Below are positions 17,306 to 26,769 of a stretch of 64,000 nucleotides of DNA, one piece after another (positions within the stretch are counted from its first letter, which is position 1; every line of letters starts with the position of its first letter). A model generated the notes under the pieces. That model worked only from the letters and a program-made list of their open reading frames with translations, was not told the DNA's origin and searched no databases. A program made the position numbers and the translations under genes. The stretch comes from SYAN01 sp964406345 (lineage in GTDB: Bacteria > Actinomycetota > Actinomycetes > Nanopelagicales > Nanopelagicaceae), in assembly GCA_964406345.1 (NCBI GenBank), contig CAYORK010000001.1, forward strand, positions 62,001 through 126,000. The letters are read 5' to 3'.

Positions 17306-17950
17306 GTGGGAGTGACGTGGATCGAAGACTCGCTCTTCGCACATGAATTGAAGGTCATCGCCGGGGTGGATGAGGCCGGTCGTGGAGCCTGTGCTGGACC
17401 ACTGGTGGCCGCCGCTGTCGCGCTCGATCGCACCGGATCAGAGAGATTGTTGGCTCTCTTGGGCGATGCAAGACGAGGATCACTCACACTTGATAGCAAG
17501 TCTATGAGTGAGAGGGATCGTGAATCCCTCCTTTCCCAGATTGAAGGGATAGCGGTCGCAATCGAAGTGGTGATCATCGAAGCTAGCGATATCGATCGCC
17601 TAGGCCTGCAAGCGATGAATGAGGGTGCGATGCGCCGGGCGATCTCGCAACTCGATGCGAAAGTCGACTATGCACTCACAGATGGCTATCCGATCGATGG
17701 CCTGACGATGCCATCGCTTGCAGTCTGGAAGGGAGACGCGGTCTCACTTTCGGTTGGAGCTGCCTCCATCGTCGCAAAAGTGAGCAGAGATCGGATCATG
17801 GTCGAACTAGATAGACGGTATCCAGGCTATGGGTTCGCCTCACACAAGGGATACTCATCGAAAGCGCATATGGATGCGATCCAGAGGCACGGCGTATTGC
17901 CGATCCATCGTCGCTCTTATTCCAACGTAGCCAAGTTGATTGCGCCCTGA
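17306..17950 (+). CDS. rnhB: Ribonuclease HII
   Basis: A 214-residue RNase HII, which nicks the RNA strand at ribonucleotides in DNA. The DEDD-type active site is visible: IAGVDEAGRGACAGP near the N-terminus supplies Asp-Glu, with further acidic residues in DYALTDGYPIDG and VSRDRIMVELD. The chosen start is the GTG abutting the lepB stop; a second GTG two codons later is equally possible. In many Actinobacteria a DUF2469 gene lies between rnhB and yraN; here the 74-bp gap to yraN holds none. Confidence 0.95.
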   Translation: MGVTWIEDSLFAHELKVIAGVDEAGRGACAGPLVAAAVALDRTGSERLLALLGDARRGSLTLDSKSMSERDRESLLSQIEGIAVAIEVVIIEASDIDRLGLQAMNEGAMRRAISQLDAKVDYALTDGYPIDGLTMPSLAVWKGDAVSLSVGAASIVAKVSRDRIMVELDRRYPGYGFASHKGYSSKAHMDAIQRHGVLPIHRRSYSNVAKLIAP

Positions 17951-18024
17951 TTCACAGCGCGTGCTAGTCCACATTCGCCAGTAACCGCACGACTTCTTCG
18001 GTCGCACCGTTACAGGATCCCCGA

Positions 18025-18411
18025 ATGGCAAAAACAGAACGAGCAAGGATCGTGGGACTCATCGGCGAGGCGATCGCAGAGCGTTATCTCAATGACATCG
18101 GCCTTACCGTGATCGAGCGCAATTGGAGATGTGATGAGGGCGAGATAGACCTGATTGCGCGAGTAACCGTCGGTGAAAGTCCTGAAGATAGGACTGGCGA
18201 GATCGTCTTCGTGGAAGTGAAGACCCGCACGAGTGGCCGTTTCGGTGTCGGCAGTGAAGCAATCACACCTGAGAAGTACCGCAGGCTTCATCACCTCGCT
18301 AGAGGTTGGTGCAGAGCGAGGGGTGTGAAAGGTGACTATCGGATAGATGTCATCTCGATTGACGATCTAGTCCTGCCAACGGTGCGACATCTTCGACGAG
18401 TGATCTTGTGA
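18025..18411 (+). CDS. YraN family (UPF0102) endonuclease-like protein
   Basis: A 128-residue protein with the Holliday-junction-resolvase-like fold of the YraN family. The conserved segments are LIGEAIAERYLNDIG, RNWRCDEGEIDLIAR and IVFVEVKTRTSGRFG, which carry the E-x(n)-D-x(n)-E-x-K nuclease-type residues. Biochemical function is not established for most members. The start has an AGGA sequence at good spacing. The 3' end overlaps comM by 4 bp, forming a yraN-comM-dprA unit. Confidence 0.88.
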   Translation: MAKTERARIVGLIGEAIAERYLNDIGLTVIERNWRCDEGEIDLIARVTVGESPEDRTGEIVFVEVKTRTSGRFGVGSEAITPEKYRRLHHLARGWCRARGVKGDYRIDVISIDDLVLPTVRHLRRVIL

Positions 18412-19955
18412 TCGGACGGACTCAGTCAGTTGCTCTCCATGGCATCGATGGTGAGATAGTGACCGTAGAAGTCGACATCGCACCCGGAATCCCTTCATTC
18501 GCACTCCTTGGGTTACCGGACTCAGCATTACAGGAGTCTCGCGAGCGTGTGAGAAGTGCCTTAGCGAACTCGGGATATCTCTGGCCTCAATCGCGGATCA
18601 CGGTCTCACTTTCACCCGCTTGGCTTCCCAAGACAGGTTCCAGCTTCGACCTACCGATTGCAATCGCGATCTTGATCGCTGATGGGAAGTTGAGAAACGA
18701 ATTGGTCGAGGGAATCGTCATCCTTGGCGAACTCTCCCTTGACGGTCGGTTGCGACCATCTCGCGGAATCGTCCCCGCACTACTTGCAGCGCTTCGCAAT
18801 GGCAGAGAGCGCGCACTCTTGCCTGCTGGAAATCTCACGGCGGCAAACTTGATCAAGGAGATCGAAGTCTTTTCCGCCCGGACACTTCGAGAAGCTATTG
18901 CGATCCTCTCCGGCACTATCCAGGAAGGACTCTTCGATGGAGAATGTGATGAGTTTGATGAGATCACATCGAATACGCATCCGATGGATGAGGCATCCGC
19001 ACTCCTCGACTTCTCTGATGTCGCTGGACAGGGACCGGCGATCGATTTCCTCACTGCTGCAGCAGTGGGGCGTCATCATGTATTGATGATCGGACCCCCG
19101 GGAACAGGGAAGACGATGTTGGCGGAGAGGATTCCGACGATCCTTCCCCCTTTGACGCGAAGCGAAATCCTTGAAGTCAACGCGATCCATTCCATCCTGA
19201 ATCCCCTCGAAGGGATCCGGACCAATCCACCATTCATCGCTCCTCATCACACCGCAACGAAGGTCTCGTTGATTGGGGGTGGTTCTCAATCAATCCGCCC
19301 CGGTGCAGCATCACAAGCTCATCACGGCGTCCTCTTCATTGATGAGGCTCCGGAATGTGATCCTGGAACCCTTGATGCGCTGAGACAGCCGATGGAGTCG
19401 CAGAGTGTCTCGATCGCTCGTGCAAGCGGTACCTACACGTTCCCAGCGAAGTTCATGCTGGTCCTTGCCGCCAATCCTTGTCCATGTGGACGTCTCGTCG
19501 GGCGCGGTAGAGGTTGTACCTGCACCTCAGTGCAGATTCGCAGATACCTGCAACGACTCAGTGGTCCACTACTCGATCGCATCGACATCACCTTGCAAGT
19601 CGATGCGCCCGGTCGCAGCGCATTTCAAGTGAGCAACTCGGCGATCACGAGTGAGCTTCTTCGAGAGCGCGTCCGGCGAGCCCGTGAGACTGCCGCAGAG
19701 AGATTCAAGGAGGAGAGCTTCACTCTCAATGCGGATATCCCGAGCGAACTCTTGAGGGGAAGATATCGCCCAGAGAAGAGTGCGATGGTACGACTCCTTG
19801 ATCTACTCGACGATGGTGCGATCAGCGCTAGATCTCTCCACCGGATCATCCGCCTCGGCTGGAGCTTTGCTGACCTCGCCGGGCGTGATCGTCCGGGAGA
19901 TGACGAGGTCAATCGCGCCATCGAGATGAAGCAACATCTATCAGGGTCACTATGA
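18408..19955 (+). CDS. comM: Mg-chelatase-like AAA+ ATPase ComM
   Basis: A 515-residue ComM/YifB-family protein. The N-terminal ChlI-like domain (about residues 20-145) is followed by the AAA+ core with Walker A IGPPGTGKTML, Walker B GVLFIDEAPE, a sensor segment LAANPCPCG and the Cys-rich insertion RGCTC. The C-terminal Mg_chelatase_C region is complete. In naturally competent bacteria ComM is a helicase promoting branch migration during transformation, but the family is also widespread in bacteria without known competence. It overlaps its neighbours yraN and dprA by 4 bp on each side. Confidence 0.93.
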   Translation: MIGRTQSVALHGIDGEIVTVEVDIAPGIPSFALLGLPDSALQESRERVRSALANSGYLWPQSRITVSLSPAWLPKTGSSFDLPIAIAILIADGKLRNELVEGIVILGELSLDGRLRPSRGIVPALLAALRNGRERALLPAGNLTAANLIKEIEVFSARTLREAIAILSGTIQEGLFDGECDEFDEITSNTHPMDEASALLDFSDVAGQGPAIDFLTAAAVGRHHVLMIGPPGTGKTMLAERIPTILPPLTRSEILEVNAIHSILNPLEGIRTNPPFIAPHHTATKVSLIGGGSQSIRPGAASQAHHGVLFIDEAPECDPGTLDALRQPMESQSVSIARASGTYTFPAKFMLVLAANPCPCGRLVGRGRGCTCTSVQIRRYLQRLSGPLLDRIDITLQVDAPGRSAFQVSNSAITSELLRERVRRARETAAERFKEESFTLNADIPSELLRGRYRPEKSAMVRLLDLLDDGAISARSLHRIIRLGWSFADLAGRDRPGDDEVNRAIEMKQHLSGSL

Positions 19956-20776
19956 GCGACGCGAACGAGATATTCGATGCGCGACTACAACTCTTCGAAC
20001 ACACGCTCCCAGGTGACAAGCGCATCGCTCTACAGATCCACGAGGAAGGTGTCATCGCGACGCGAGATCATCTTGCAAAGCAGAAGGTGCTACGTGAGCC
20101 AGAGGCCATTCACCAGGAAATCATCAACGCCAGTGCCCAATTCATAACACCCGAGATGACGAGCTGGCCATCCGGTTTCAATGATCTCCTAGCCCCTCCC
20201 ATCGGGATCACTGTTCGCGGACTCTTGCCCCAAGAGCAAAGCATCGCCATTGTGGGCACTAGGAATCCAAGCCATTACGGCCTCTCGGCCACGCGCAGCC
20301 TCACGGCGGGACTTGTAGATCATGGTTTCGTGATCGTCAGTGGGGGAGCGCTTGGAATCGATACGGAGGTTCATCGAAGCGCACTCGCTACTTCAGGACT
20401 CACCATTGCGATTATCGGAAGTGGTTTGAAGGTCGACTATCCCGCCTCCAATCGACGCCTCTTCGAGGAGATAGCAGAGCGTGGTGCGGTCGTTTCTGAG
20501 GTGATGCCGGAAGCGAGTGCCCGTCCGGAGCGATTCTTGACGCGAAATAGATTGATCGCCGCCATCTCTCGCTCGACTATCGTCATAGAAGCAGCATTTA
20601 GGAGTGGTTCACTTCGGACCGCAAGAGACGCCGCAGAGTTACTCCGTCCAGTGATGGCGGTGCCGGGACCGATCACCTCGCCTACGAGTGAAGGTTGTCA
20701 TCGACTCATCGCAGATAGAACAGCAGAGATCGTGACCTCACTATCGGATGTGGTGGAGATGGTCTCACCGTTGTAA
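19952..20776 (+). CDS. dprA: DNA-processing protein DprA
   Basis: A 274-residue Rossmann-fold DprA/Smf protein that loads RecA on single-stranded DNA during transformation. The core runs from AIVGTRNPSHYGLSATR through IVSGGALGIDTEVHR and IAIIGSGLKVDYPASNRRL to RNRLIAAISRSTIVIEA and RTARDAAELLRPVMAVPGPI. It is shorter than many actinobacterial DprA proteins and ends soon after the Rossmann core, so the C-terminal winged-helix domain appears absent. The N-terminal 70 residues are divergent. It is translationally coupled to comM by a 4-bp overlap. Confidence 0.93.
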   Translation: MSDANEIFDARLQLFEHTLPGDKRIALQIHEEGVIATRDHLAKQKVLREPEAIHQEIINASAQFITPEMTSWPSGFNDLLAPPIGITVRGLLPQEQSIAIVGTRNPSHYGLSATRSLTAGLVDHGFVIVSGGALGIDTEVHRSALATSGLTIAIIGSGLKVDYPASNRRLFEEIAERGAVVSEVMPEASARPERFLTRNRLIAAISRSTIVIEAAFRSGSLRTARDAAELLRPVMAVPGPITSPTSEGCHRLIADRTAEIVTSLSDVVEMVSPL

Positions 20777-20797
20777 TTGCGAGAGATCGACTCCGGT

Positions 20798-20803
20798 TAG
20801 AGT
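20798..20803 (+). promoter_or_regulatory. Leaderless-type -10 element of era
   Basis: TAGAGT stands 6 nt before the ATG at 20810, with no Shine-Dalgarno between. It suggests that era is transcribed separately from the dprA unit. Confidence 0.6.
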
Positions 20804-20809
20804 TAGACA

Positions 20810-21718
20810 ATGTTCAAGTCCGGGTTCGTTGCCATCATCGGAAGGCCTAATTCGGGCAAGTCGACTCTGATCAATGCCTTGGTCGGCAAGAAGGTGACCA
20901 TCACTTCGCAACATCCCAACACCACACGCAATGCGATCCGCGCAATCCTCACCCATGAGCGTTTTCAAGCAGTCCTCGTCGATACCCCAGGTATCCATAA
21001 ACCAAAGACATCCCTAGGCAGCGAACTCAACGCGATAGCCAAGGAGTCCACTGATTCGGTCGATATCGTCATATTCACTATCGCCGCCGATGAGAAGGTA
21101 GGAAAAGGTGACGCCTTCATCGCGCGCTCGATTGCTGACCTGAAGGGAAGCAAACGATTCTGCATCGTCACGAAGATCGACCGAGTCAGCAAGGATCAGG
21201 TACTGCGTGCCCTCTCCTCTGCAGCAGAGCTTGCCTCTGATCATGGTTTCTCTTGGGACGAAATCATCCCGATCTCGGCTCTCAAGGGCGAGCAGCTTTG
21301 GATCGTCCAGGATCTCATCGAGAAGTATCTACCTGAAGGCCCCGCCTACTATCCGAACGAGACCTTGGTTGATCTAGACGTGAGCGCTCGCATTGCGGAG
21401 GCGATCCGCGAAGCGACGATCTTGGGAACGATAGAGGAGTTACCCCATTCGATCGCCGTTTTGGTCAACGAGATCGAGGATCGCAGTGACGGCCTGGTCG
21501 CTATTGACGCCACGATATTCGTCGAGCGCGACAGTCAAAAGGGAATCATCGTGGGTAAAGCTGGATCGAACATCAAGAAGATCGGAACGATCGCGAGACC
21601 TGCGATCGAAGAGATCGTAGGAAAGAAGGTCTATCTAGCGCTGACAGTCTCGGTGGCATCGAAGTGGCAACGCGATCCCAAAGCGCTTCGAAGATTCGGA
21701 ATCATCCGCGATCGTTGA
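20810..21718 (+). CDS. era: GTPase Era
   Basis: A 302-residue ribosome-assembly GTPase that binds the 3' end of 16S rRNA. G1 is GRPNSGKST, G3 is DTPGIH and G4 is TKID, followed by the C-terminal KH domain with the GKAGSNIKKIGTIAR segment. In most Actinobacteria era follows ybeY and a CBS/hemolysin gene; here it stands alone after dprA. Its coding end is 2 bp from the convergent DMT gene. Confidence 0.96.
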   Translation: MFKSGFVAIIGRPNSGKSTLINALVGKKVTITSQHPNTTRNAIRAILTHERFQAVLVDTPGIHKPKTSLGSELNAIAKESTDSVDIVIFTIAADEKVGKGDAFIARSIADLKGSKRFCIVTKIDRVSKDQVLRALSSAAELASDHGFSWDEIIPISALKGEQLWIVQDLIEKYLPEGPAYYPNETLVDLDVSARIAEAIREATILGTIEELPHSIAVLVNEIEDRSDGLVAIDATIFVERDSQKGIIVGKAGSNIKKIGTIARPAIEEIVGKKVYLALTVSVASKWQRDPKALRRFGIIRDR

Positions 21719-21720
21719 TC

Positions 21721-22608
21721 TCAGCCGAGAGCGGGGCTAGGCCGCCTACTTGCCAGGAATGACCCGAGTAGGACAAGGACCACACCGATGGACATCGAGG
21801 TGGTCACTGGTTCGCGCAGGATGATGGTTCCTAAGAGGACCGCGATGAGAGTGTTGATGTAGACAGTCAACGAAGCGCGCGCCGGTCCGATCTCAGCCAA
21901 GACTTTGAAGAAGATGACGAATGCCAGCGCCGTGCAAACCGCACCCAGGATGAAGACGCTTGCGATCGCATCTGCAGGAGGAATGGCAGTCGGAAGAACG
22001 AAGAAGAGAGTGGGCAGATAGACGAGCGTTGCAACACTGAGAGCAATCGCATTGATCGCTAGTGCGGAGACATGCGGAATTCGCTGGTTTATCATCGAGA
22101 CCGAACCTGCATAGAAGAGCGCTGCGGTAAGGAGCATCGCTACTGCAACGATCTGCTCGGAGAGCGAAGCGCCGACTCCTATCCCTTCGAATCCGACGAG
22201 GAAGAAGACGCCGAAGAATCCTGCGATGAGCCCGACGACACGCTTACCGTGCCAGACTGTCTTGTCGCCATAGAAGTACGCGAAGATCGAAGCCCACAGC
22301 GGGACCGTCGCAACGAGTAGGGCAGCAGTACTCGATGGGAGAGTCTTCTGTCCGGTCGCGATGAGGAACCATGGAATCGCCATCTCTCCGATGCCGAAGA
22401 GTGCAATGACCTTCCAATGCTTCAGTGCGGGGATTAAGACGCCTCGATAGTGCGCGATGGGAAGGAGGATCAGCGAAGCGATGAGGACCCTGGTGAAGAC
22501 GATGAGCTGGACTGGCGCCTCGGACTCAACCGCGATCTTGGTGAAGAAGTAGGGAATACCCCAGAGAACTCCAATGAGCAGGAAGAGTCCCCATGCCTTT
22601 TTCGTCAA
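21721..22608 (-). CDS. EamA/DMT-family transporter
   Basis: A 295-residue ten-helix membrane protein made of two EamA repeats of about 140 residues each. The first repeat opens with LLIGVLWGIPYFFTKIAV and the second ends with VTTSMSIGVVLVLLGSFLASR. Members export or import amino acids, purines or sugars; no substrate can be named. The start codon appears to be TTG. A second, different EamA protein is encoded at 30643-31536. Confidence 0.85.
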   Translation of the reverse strand: MTKKAWGLFLLIGVLWGIPYFFTKIAVESEAPVQLIVFTRVLIASLILLPIAHYRGVLIPALKHWKVIALFGIGEMAIPWFLIATGQKTLPSSTAALLVATVPLWASIFAYFYGDKTVWHGKRVVGLIAGFFGVFFLVGFEGIGVGASLSEQIVAVAMLLTAALFYAGSVSMINQRIPHVSALAINAIALSVATLVYLPTLFFVLPTAIPPADAIASVFILGAVCTALAFVIFFKVLAEIGPARASLTVYINTLIAVLLGTIILREPVTTSMSIGVVLVLLGSFLASRRPSPALG

Positions 22609-22657
22609 TTAGCCCTCAATATCGTCTCGAGTTTGAATTCGCGAACAAGCCCGAAGT

Positions 22658-23842
22658 CTAGTGAAGCAAGGAGCGATAGAGCGAAACTGTCTCGGATGCG
22701 ATTCGATCCCAACTGAATTGTGTTCTAACACGTTCGCGCCCGGCTTTCCCATAACGCTCTCGCCGAGCATCATCGGCGAACAGGAGATTGATGGTCTGAG
22801 CGAAGTCTGACTCGAAGTCGCGAGCATCCTTGCTGTAGGGGACAAGATCACCCGACACCCCATGGACCACCACTTCGGGAATCCCTCCCACTGCAGATGC
22901 CACAACCGGAGATTCACATGCCATCGCCTCAAGATTCACTATCCCGAGCGGTTCATAGATTGAAGGGCAGAGGAACATCTCAGCATGCGTGAGAAGTTCC
23001 GTCAGTTGCGCGTGACTTAGCATCTCTGGGAACCAGTGGACGTTCCTCCGAGATTCCTTTAGTTGGGAGATCAGTCCCTCGACTTCCTTGCCGATACTTG
23101 GTTCATCGGGACTTCCGGCTGCTATGACGAGACCTAGATTGCGGTCGACCGACTCCCAGGCGCGAAGGAGATGCCCGAGTCCTTTTTGTCGAGTGATGCG
23201 GCCGACGAAGAGCGCGAAAGGTCCGACAATCTGCTCCGCCTCGATGAAGTCTCTCGAGGCGCGAGGTGCGAAGAGGTTGCTATCTACGCCATTGTGAATG
23301 GTCCTCACGCGCGATGGGTCAAGGAATGGATAGCTCTCAAGGACGTCATCTCGCATCCCATCACTGACTGCGATGATCGCATCTGCATTTCGATAAGAAC
23401 TCTCCTCGATCCAAGAGGAGATCACGTATCCGGAACCGAGTTGCTCTGCCTTCCAAGGTCGACGTGGTTCGAGTGAATGCGCGGTGATCACATGAGGTAT
23501 CTCAAGTGCGCGTCGCGCCAATTCACCGGCGAAGTTCGCATACCAGGTGTGTGAATGGACTATCTGTGCCCTCGCTCCGACTCCCCGCCCCATGGACATA
23601 GCGATGTCGTGGTCGAGCAGCATGGTGGCAAGTGCTGGGTTGATCGGCGGGAGCGTGGGATCGAGTTCATACCCGAAGGCATCACTTCGTGGTCCATCGA
23701 AGCAGTGGACATCGACGCTCACGGAATTCTCACCAGGCTGAGCGCGGAGCGCTGCCACCAAGTTGTTCACATGTACTCCAGCACCGCCATAAACCTTCGG
23801 TGGCCACTCACGAGTGATCATTCCGATGTGAAGCGCTGACAT
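22658..23842 (-). CDS. glgA: Glycogen synthase, Corynebacterium type (GT4)
   Basis: A GT4-type glycogen/maltose-1-phosphate synthase of 394 residues, as found in Actinobacteria in place of the E. coli GT5 enzyme. Visible landmarks are the N-terminal donor loop segment REWPPKVYGGAGVHV, HSHTWYANFAG, TAHSLEPRRPWK, SVRKAD-type SYRNADAIIAVSDGM, the hinge FVGRITRQKGLGHLL and the nucleotide-sugar site YEPLGIVNLEAMACE. Start ATG 23842 is preferred because a near-consensus TATAGT lies 7 nt upstream. It is divergent from glgC, the standard actinobacterial arrangement. It would elongate alpha-glucan or make maltose-1-phosphate from ADP-glucose. Confidence 0.92.
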   Translation of the reverse strand: MSALHIGMITREWPPKVYGGAGVHVNNLVAALRAQPGENSVSVDVHCFDGPRSDAFGYELDPTLPPINPALATMLLDHDIAMSMGRGVGARAQIVHSHTWYANFAGELARRALEIPHVITAHSLEPRRPWKAEQLGSGYVISSWIEESSYRNADAIIAVSDGMRDDVLESYPFLDPSRVRTIHNGVDSNLFAPRASRDFIEAEQIVGPFALFVGRITRQKGLGHLLRAWESVDRNLGLVIAAGSPDEPSIGKEVEGLISQLKESRRNVHWFPEMLSHAQLTELLTHAEMFLCPSIYEPLGIVNLEAMACESPVVASAVGGIPEVVVHGVSGDLVPYSKDARDFESDFAQTINLLFADDARRERYGKAGRERVRTQFSWDRIASETVSLYRSLLH

Positions 23843-23849
23843 GAGCACA

Positions 23850-23855
23850 ACTATA
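23850..23855 (-). promoter_or_regulatory. Leaderless-type -10 element of glgA
   Basis: TATAGT, one base from the TATAAT consensus, is 7 nt before the ATG at 23842. No Shine-Dalgarno fits either candidate start. Confidence 0.6.
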
Positions 23856-23895
23856 AGACAGTCACAATCCTCTATCCCCGCAAATGGCTCATCGC

Positions 23896-23901
23896 TACAC
23901 T
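23896..23901 (+). promoter_or_regulatory. Leaderless-type -10 element of glgC
   Basis: TACACT is 6 nt before the ATG at 23908. An in-frame ATG at 23884 lies upstream of this element, so a leaderless transcript would exclude it as start. Confidence 0.55.
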
Positions 23902-23907
23902 CTCGTC

Positions 23908-25131
23908 ATGGTGAGCCGAAACAAACCGCTTGGAATAGTCCTTGCGGGTGGTGAGGGCAAGCGGCTGATGCCGCTCACTGCAGATCGCGCTAAGCCTGCG
24001 GTCCCATTCGGCGGTTCTTATCGCCTCGTCGACTTCGTACTCTCGAATCTCGTCAATGCTGGTATGACTCGGATCGCAGTGCTGACGCAGTACAAGTCGC
24101 ACTCTCTTGACCGGCACATCACCACGACATGGCGACTCTCATCGCTCCTTGGAAACTACATCACGCCTGTTCCGGCACAACAACGTCTCGGTCCTCGTTG
24201 GTACACAGGCAGTGCAGATGCGATCTTGCAGAACTTCAATCTGATCCAGGACGAACGTCCAGAACATGTATTGGTCTTCGGCGCAGATCACGTCTATCGG
24301 ATGGATCCTGACCAGATGTATCAACAGCATCGAGAAAGTGGTGCCGGAGTCACGGTCGCCGCGATCCGCGTGAAGCGATCCGAAGCCCATGAATTCGGTG
24401 TGATCGAGTTGGCGGAAGACGGTGTGACCATCAAGGCATTCCATGAGAAGCCCGCCAATCCACCTGCGATGCCGTCGAACCCTGAACTCTCTCTCGTTTC
24501 GATGGGTAACTACATCTTCCGACGTGATGCCATGGAAGCGGCGCTCCTCGCTGATGCTGCTGATCCCGAGAGCCGTCATGACATCGGGGCAAACATCATT
24601 CCGATGATGACCAAAGAAGGAATGGCTCGGGCCTACGACTTCGCCCATAATCGAGTTCCAGGTGAGACTGATCGCGACCGCGGTTATTGGCGGGATGTGG
24701 GAACCATTGATGCCTATTACGAAGCACATATGGATCTCGTATCGGTCCATCCGATCTTCAATCTCTATAACGATGAGTGGCCGTTGCTTACCAATCCGCC
24801 ATCACTGCCACCGGTGAAGTTCGCCAATTATGGTTCCGCTCAAGAATCGATCGTCGGTGCTGGTTCAATCCTCTCCGGTGGAACCCTCTTCCAGAGCGTC
24901 GCCTCATATGACGTGCAACTAGGGCAGGGTTCGCGCGTTGAAGGCTCGGTCTTGATGCCCTCGGTGAGAATCGGGGCACACGCTCAAGTCAGGAATGCCA
25001 TCCTCGACAAGAACGTCATCGTCGATGAAGGGGCATCGATCGGCTTCGACCTAGAGCGCGACCGCGAACGTTTCACAGTATCGGACTCTGGAATCGTTGT
25101 GGTCGGTAAGGGAGTGCGGATCACGCGCTAG
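23908..25131 (+). CDS. glgC: Glucose-1-phosphate adenylyltransferase (ADP-glucose pyrophosphorylase)
   Basis: A 407-residue enzyme that makes ADP-glucose from ATP and glucose-1-phosphate, the committed step of glycogen synthesis. The nucleotidyltransferase domain carries [28 protein letters not shown], the [14 protein letters not shown] catalytic-Asp segment and FHEKPA; the C-terminal left-handed beta-helix is complete. Start ATG 23908 is chosen on the -10 spacing; ATG 23884 would add eight residues. It faces away from glgA across a 65-bp shared promoter region. Its 3' end overlaps the convergent photolyase gene by 4 bp. Confidence 0.95.
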   Translation: MVSRNKPLGIVLAGGEGKRLMPLTADRAKPAVPFGGSYRLVDFVLSNLVNAGMTRIAVLTQYKSHSLDRHITTTWRLSSLLGNYITPVPAQQRLGPRWYTGSADAILQNFNLIQDERPEHVLVFGADHVYRMDPDQMYQQHRESGAGVTVAAIRVKRSEAHEFGVIELAEDGVTIKAFHEKPANPPAMPSNPELSLVSMGNYIFRRDAMEAALLADAADPESRHDIGANIIPMMTKEGMARAYDFAHNRVPGETDRDRGYWRDVGTIDAYYEAHMDLVSVHPIFNLYNDEWPLLTNPPSLPPVKFANYGSAQESIVGAGSILSGGTLFQSVASYDVQLGQGSRVEGSVLMPSVRIGAHAQVRNAILDKNVIVDEGASIGFDLERDRERFTVSDSGIVVVGKGVRITR

Positions 25132-26672
25132 AGCGTGCCCTCGCTCAAACCGGCTAGGACCGCGCGCGCACGTTCGCGGAGCTGATCCAAGTCCTTGAGG
25201 CGGTCGAGTCCGCGCACCTGTTGGGCGATGCGATGATTCTTCGCAAACTCCTCCCGGTGTCGGTCAAGGAAATCCCAGTACAAAGTGGTGAAGGGACAGG
25301 AATCTTCGGCGCTTCTCGTCTTTGGATCGAAAACACAACCTTTGCAGTGATTGGACATGCGAGAGATGTAGGCGCCACCTGCGGCGTAGGGCTTGGTCAT
25401 CATCCTGCCACCATCGGCATGTACGCCCATACCGATCACGTTGGGAACCATCACCCAGTCGTAGGCATCGATGAATACCTCAGACATCCAATCCAAGAAC
25501 TCTTCAGGTTCGATACCAGTAAGGAGTGCAAGGTTCGATAGGACCATCAATCGGGGGATGTGATGGACCCAGGCTCGCTTCTCAATTGAGGAGACGATGT
25601 CATTCACACAGGCCATCTTCGTCCGCTTTGGCTCGTGGAAGAGTGGCAAGAGTGATCTGGTGGCGCGCAATTGATTCTCTTTCCGATACTCCTCACCGAA
25701 GAGCCAGTAGATGCCATAGACGTATTCGCGCCAGCCGATGATCTGTCTTACAAAACCTTCGATCGACGAGAGAGGAATATCGCCCTCTTCGAATCGGGCG
25801 ATCGCTCGATCGACCACTTCTCGGGGATGCAGGAGTCCGTTGTTGAGGTAAGGACTGAGAAGTGAATGATGTACCTGCCAGCTCTCTTCATCTTTCGGCA
25901 TCGCGTCTTCTAGGGGTCCAAAGTCCTTGAGGTGGTGCGCCACGAAGTGTTCCAACTGCTTCAAGGCACCGGCGCGAGTCGTTGCCCAACTCTCATCAGG
26001 GTCATCGCCCCAAAGATCCGGATAACTCTTTCGAAGGCTTTCAATAACCTCTTTATCAATCAGGTCTCGCTCGTGATGAAGGTATTCGGGCCAGTTGTGA
26101 TCCTTCGGTGGCGGTAATCGATTGTCATGGTCGAGATTCCAGGTGCCACCTAGCGGTTGACTTCCCTCCATCAAGATGTTGAGTCGAACTCGCTGTGTTC
26201 GATAGAAGTTCTCCATCAGTAACGACTTCTTCGAAGTTGCCCACGCCTGGAATTCCTCTTTTGGCGTGAGGAAGAGATCGTTTTCGAGGAGTTTGAAACC
26301 ATGGTCGATCAAGGTCCTATGGAGTCGAAAGGAGGCGGGTTCCATCGCTACCTTCGCCGCCGACGGGAAGGCGTCATTGATCCCTTTGAATGCAGAGGAG
26401 AAGTCCTGAGATTTGAGATAGAGGACTTGGTACCCGGTTGCGGCGAGTTCTTGGGCGAAGTGACGTGCTGATGAGACCAAGAAGAAGAGCCTTTGGATAT
26501 GCCAACGCCTACCTCTTAGATTCGCATCACTCTCTACGAAGAGGATGAGTTCAGTGGCCTTATCGATCGAATCGAGGATCTTGGATTGAAGACCCAGCTG
26601 GTCAAAGGCGATGAATCGCACCGCCGAGATCTTCCCACCACCTTCAAAGGGAAGACTCTCCTGTAACGCCAT
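25128..26672 (-). CDS. Iron-sulfur bacterial cryptochrome/photolyase (FeS-BCP, PhrB-like)
   Basis: A 514-residue protein of the FeS-BCP group, whose studied members repair (6-4) photoproducts. The four cluster ligands are present with the spacing of Agrobacterium PhrB: Cys355 (KMACVND), Cys443 and Cys446 (NHCKGC), and Cys459 (EDSCPF). FAD-binding helices include [17 protein letters not shown] and [20 protein letters not shown]. The N-terminal Rossmann region begins near residue 20. PhrB uses FAD and a ribolumazine antenna. A TAGCGT element 7 nt before the ATG suggests a leaderless transcript. Heliorhodopsin is encoded 12 kb away; a physical link between such proteins has been reported, but nothing here shows it directly. 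Confidence 0.94.
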   Translation of the reverse strand: MALQESLPFEGGGKISAVRFIAFDQLGLQSKILDSIDKATELILFVESDANLRGRRWHIQRLFFLVSSARHFAQELAATGYQVLYLKSQDFSSAFKGINDAFPSAAKVAMEPASFRLHRTLIDHGFKLLENDLFLTPKEEFQAWATSKKSLLMENFYRTQRVRLNILMEGSQPLGGTWNLDHDNRLPPPKDHNWPEYLHHERDLIDKEVIESLRKSYPDLWGDDPDESWATTRAGALKQLEHFVAHHLKDFGPLEDAMPKDEESWQVHHSLLSPYLNNGLLHPREVVDRAIARFEEGDIPLSSIEGFVRQIIGWREYVYGIYWLFGEEYRKENQLRATRSLLPLFHEPKRTKMACVNDIVSSIEKRAWVHHIPRLMVLSNLALLTGIEPEEFLDWMSEVFIDAYDWVMVPNVIGMGVHADGGRMMTKPYAAGGAYISRMSNHCKGCVFDPKTRSAEDSCPFTTLYWDFLDRHREEFAKNHRIAQQVRGLDRLKDLDQLRERARAVLAGLSEGTL

Positions 26673-26679
26673 GACCCTA

Positions 26680-26685
26680 ACGCTA
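26680..26685 (-). promoter_or_regulatory. Leaderless-type -10 element of the photolyase gene
   Basis: TAGCGT is 7 nt before the ATG at 26672 and no Shine-Dalgarno intervenes. Confidence 0.5.
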
Positions 26686-26769
26686 GACTGAGCCAGTCAA
26701 TGATGACCACTTGAATGCGCTTATCGAGCCTGTCCCGTCGATAGCGCGTTACCGAAAGAGATTATCGAT

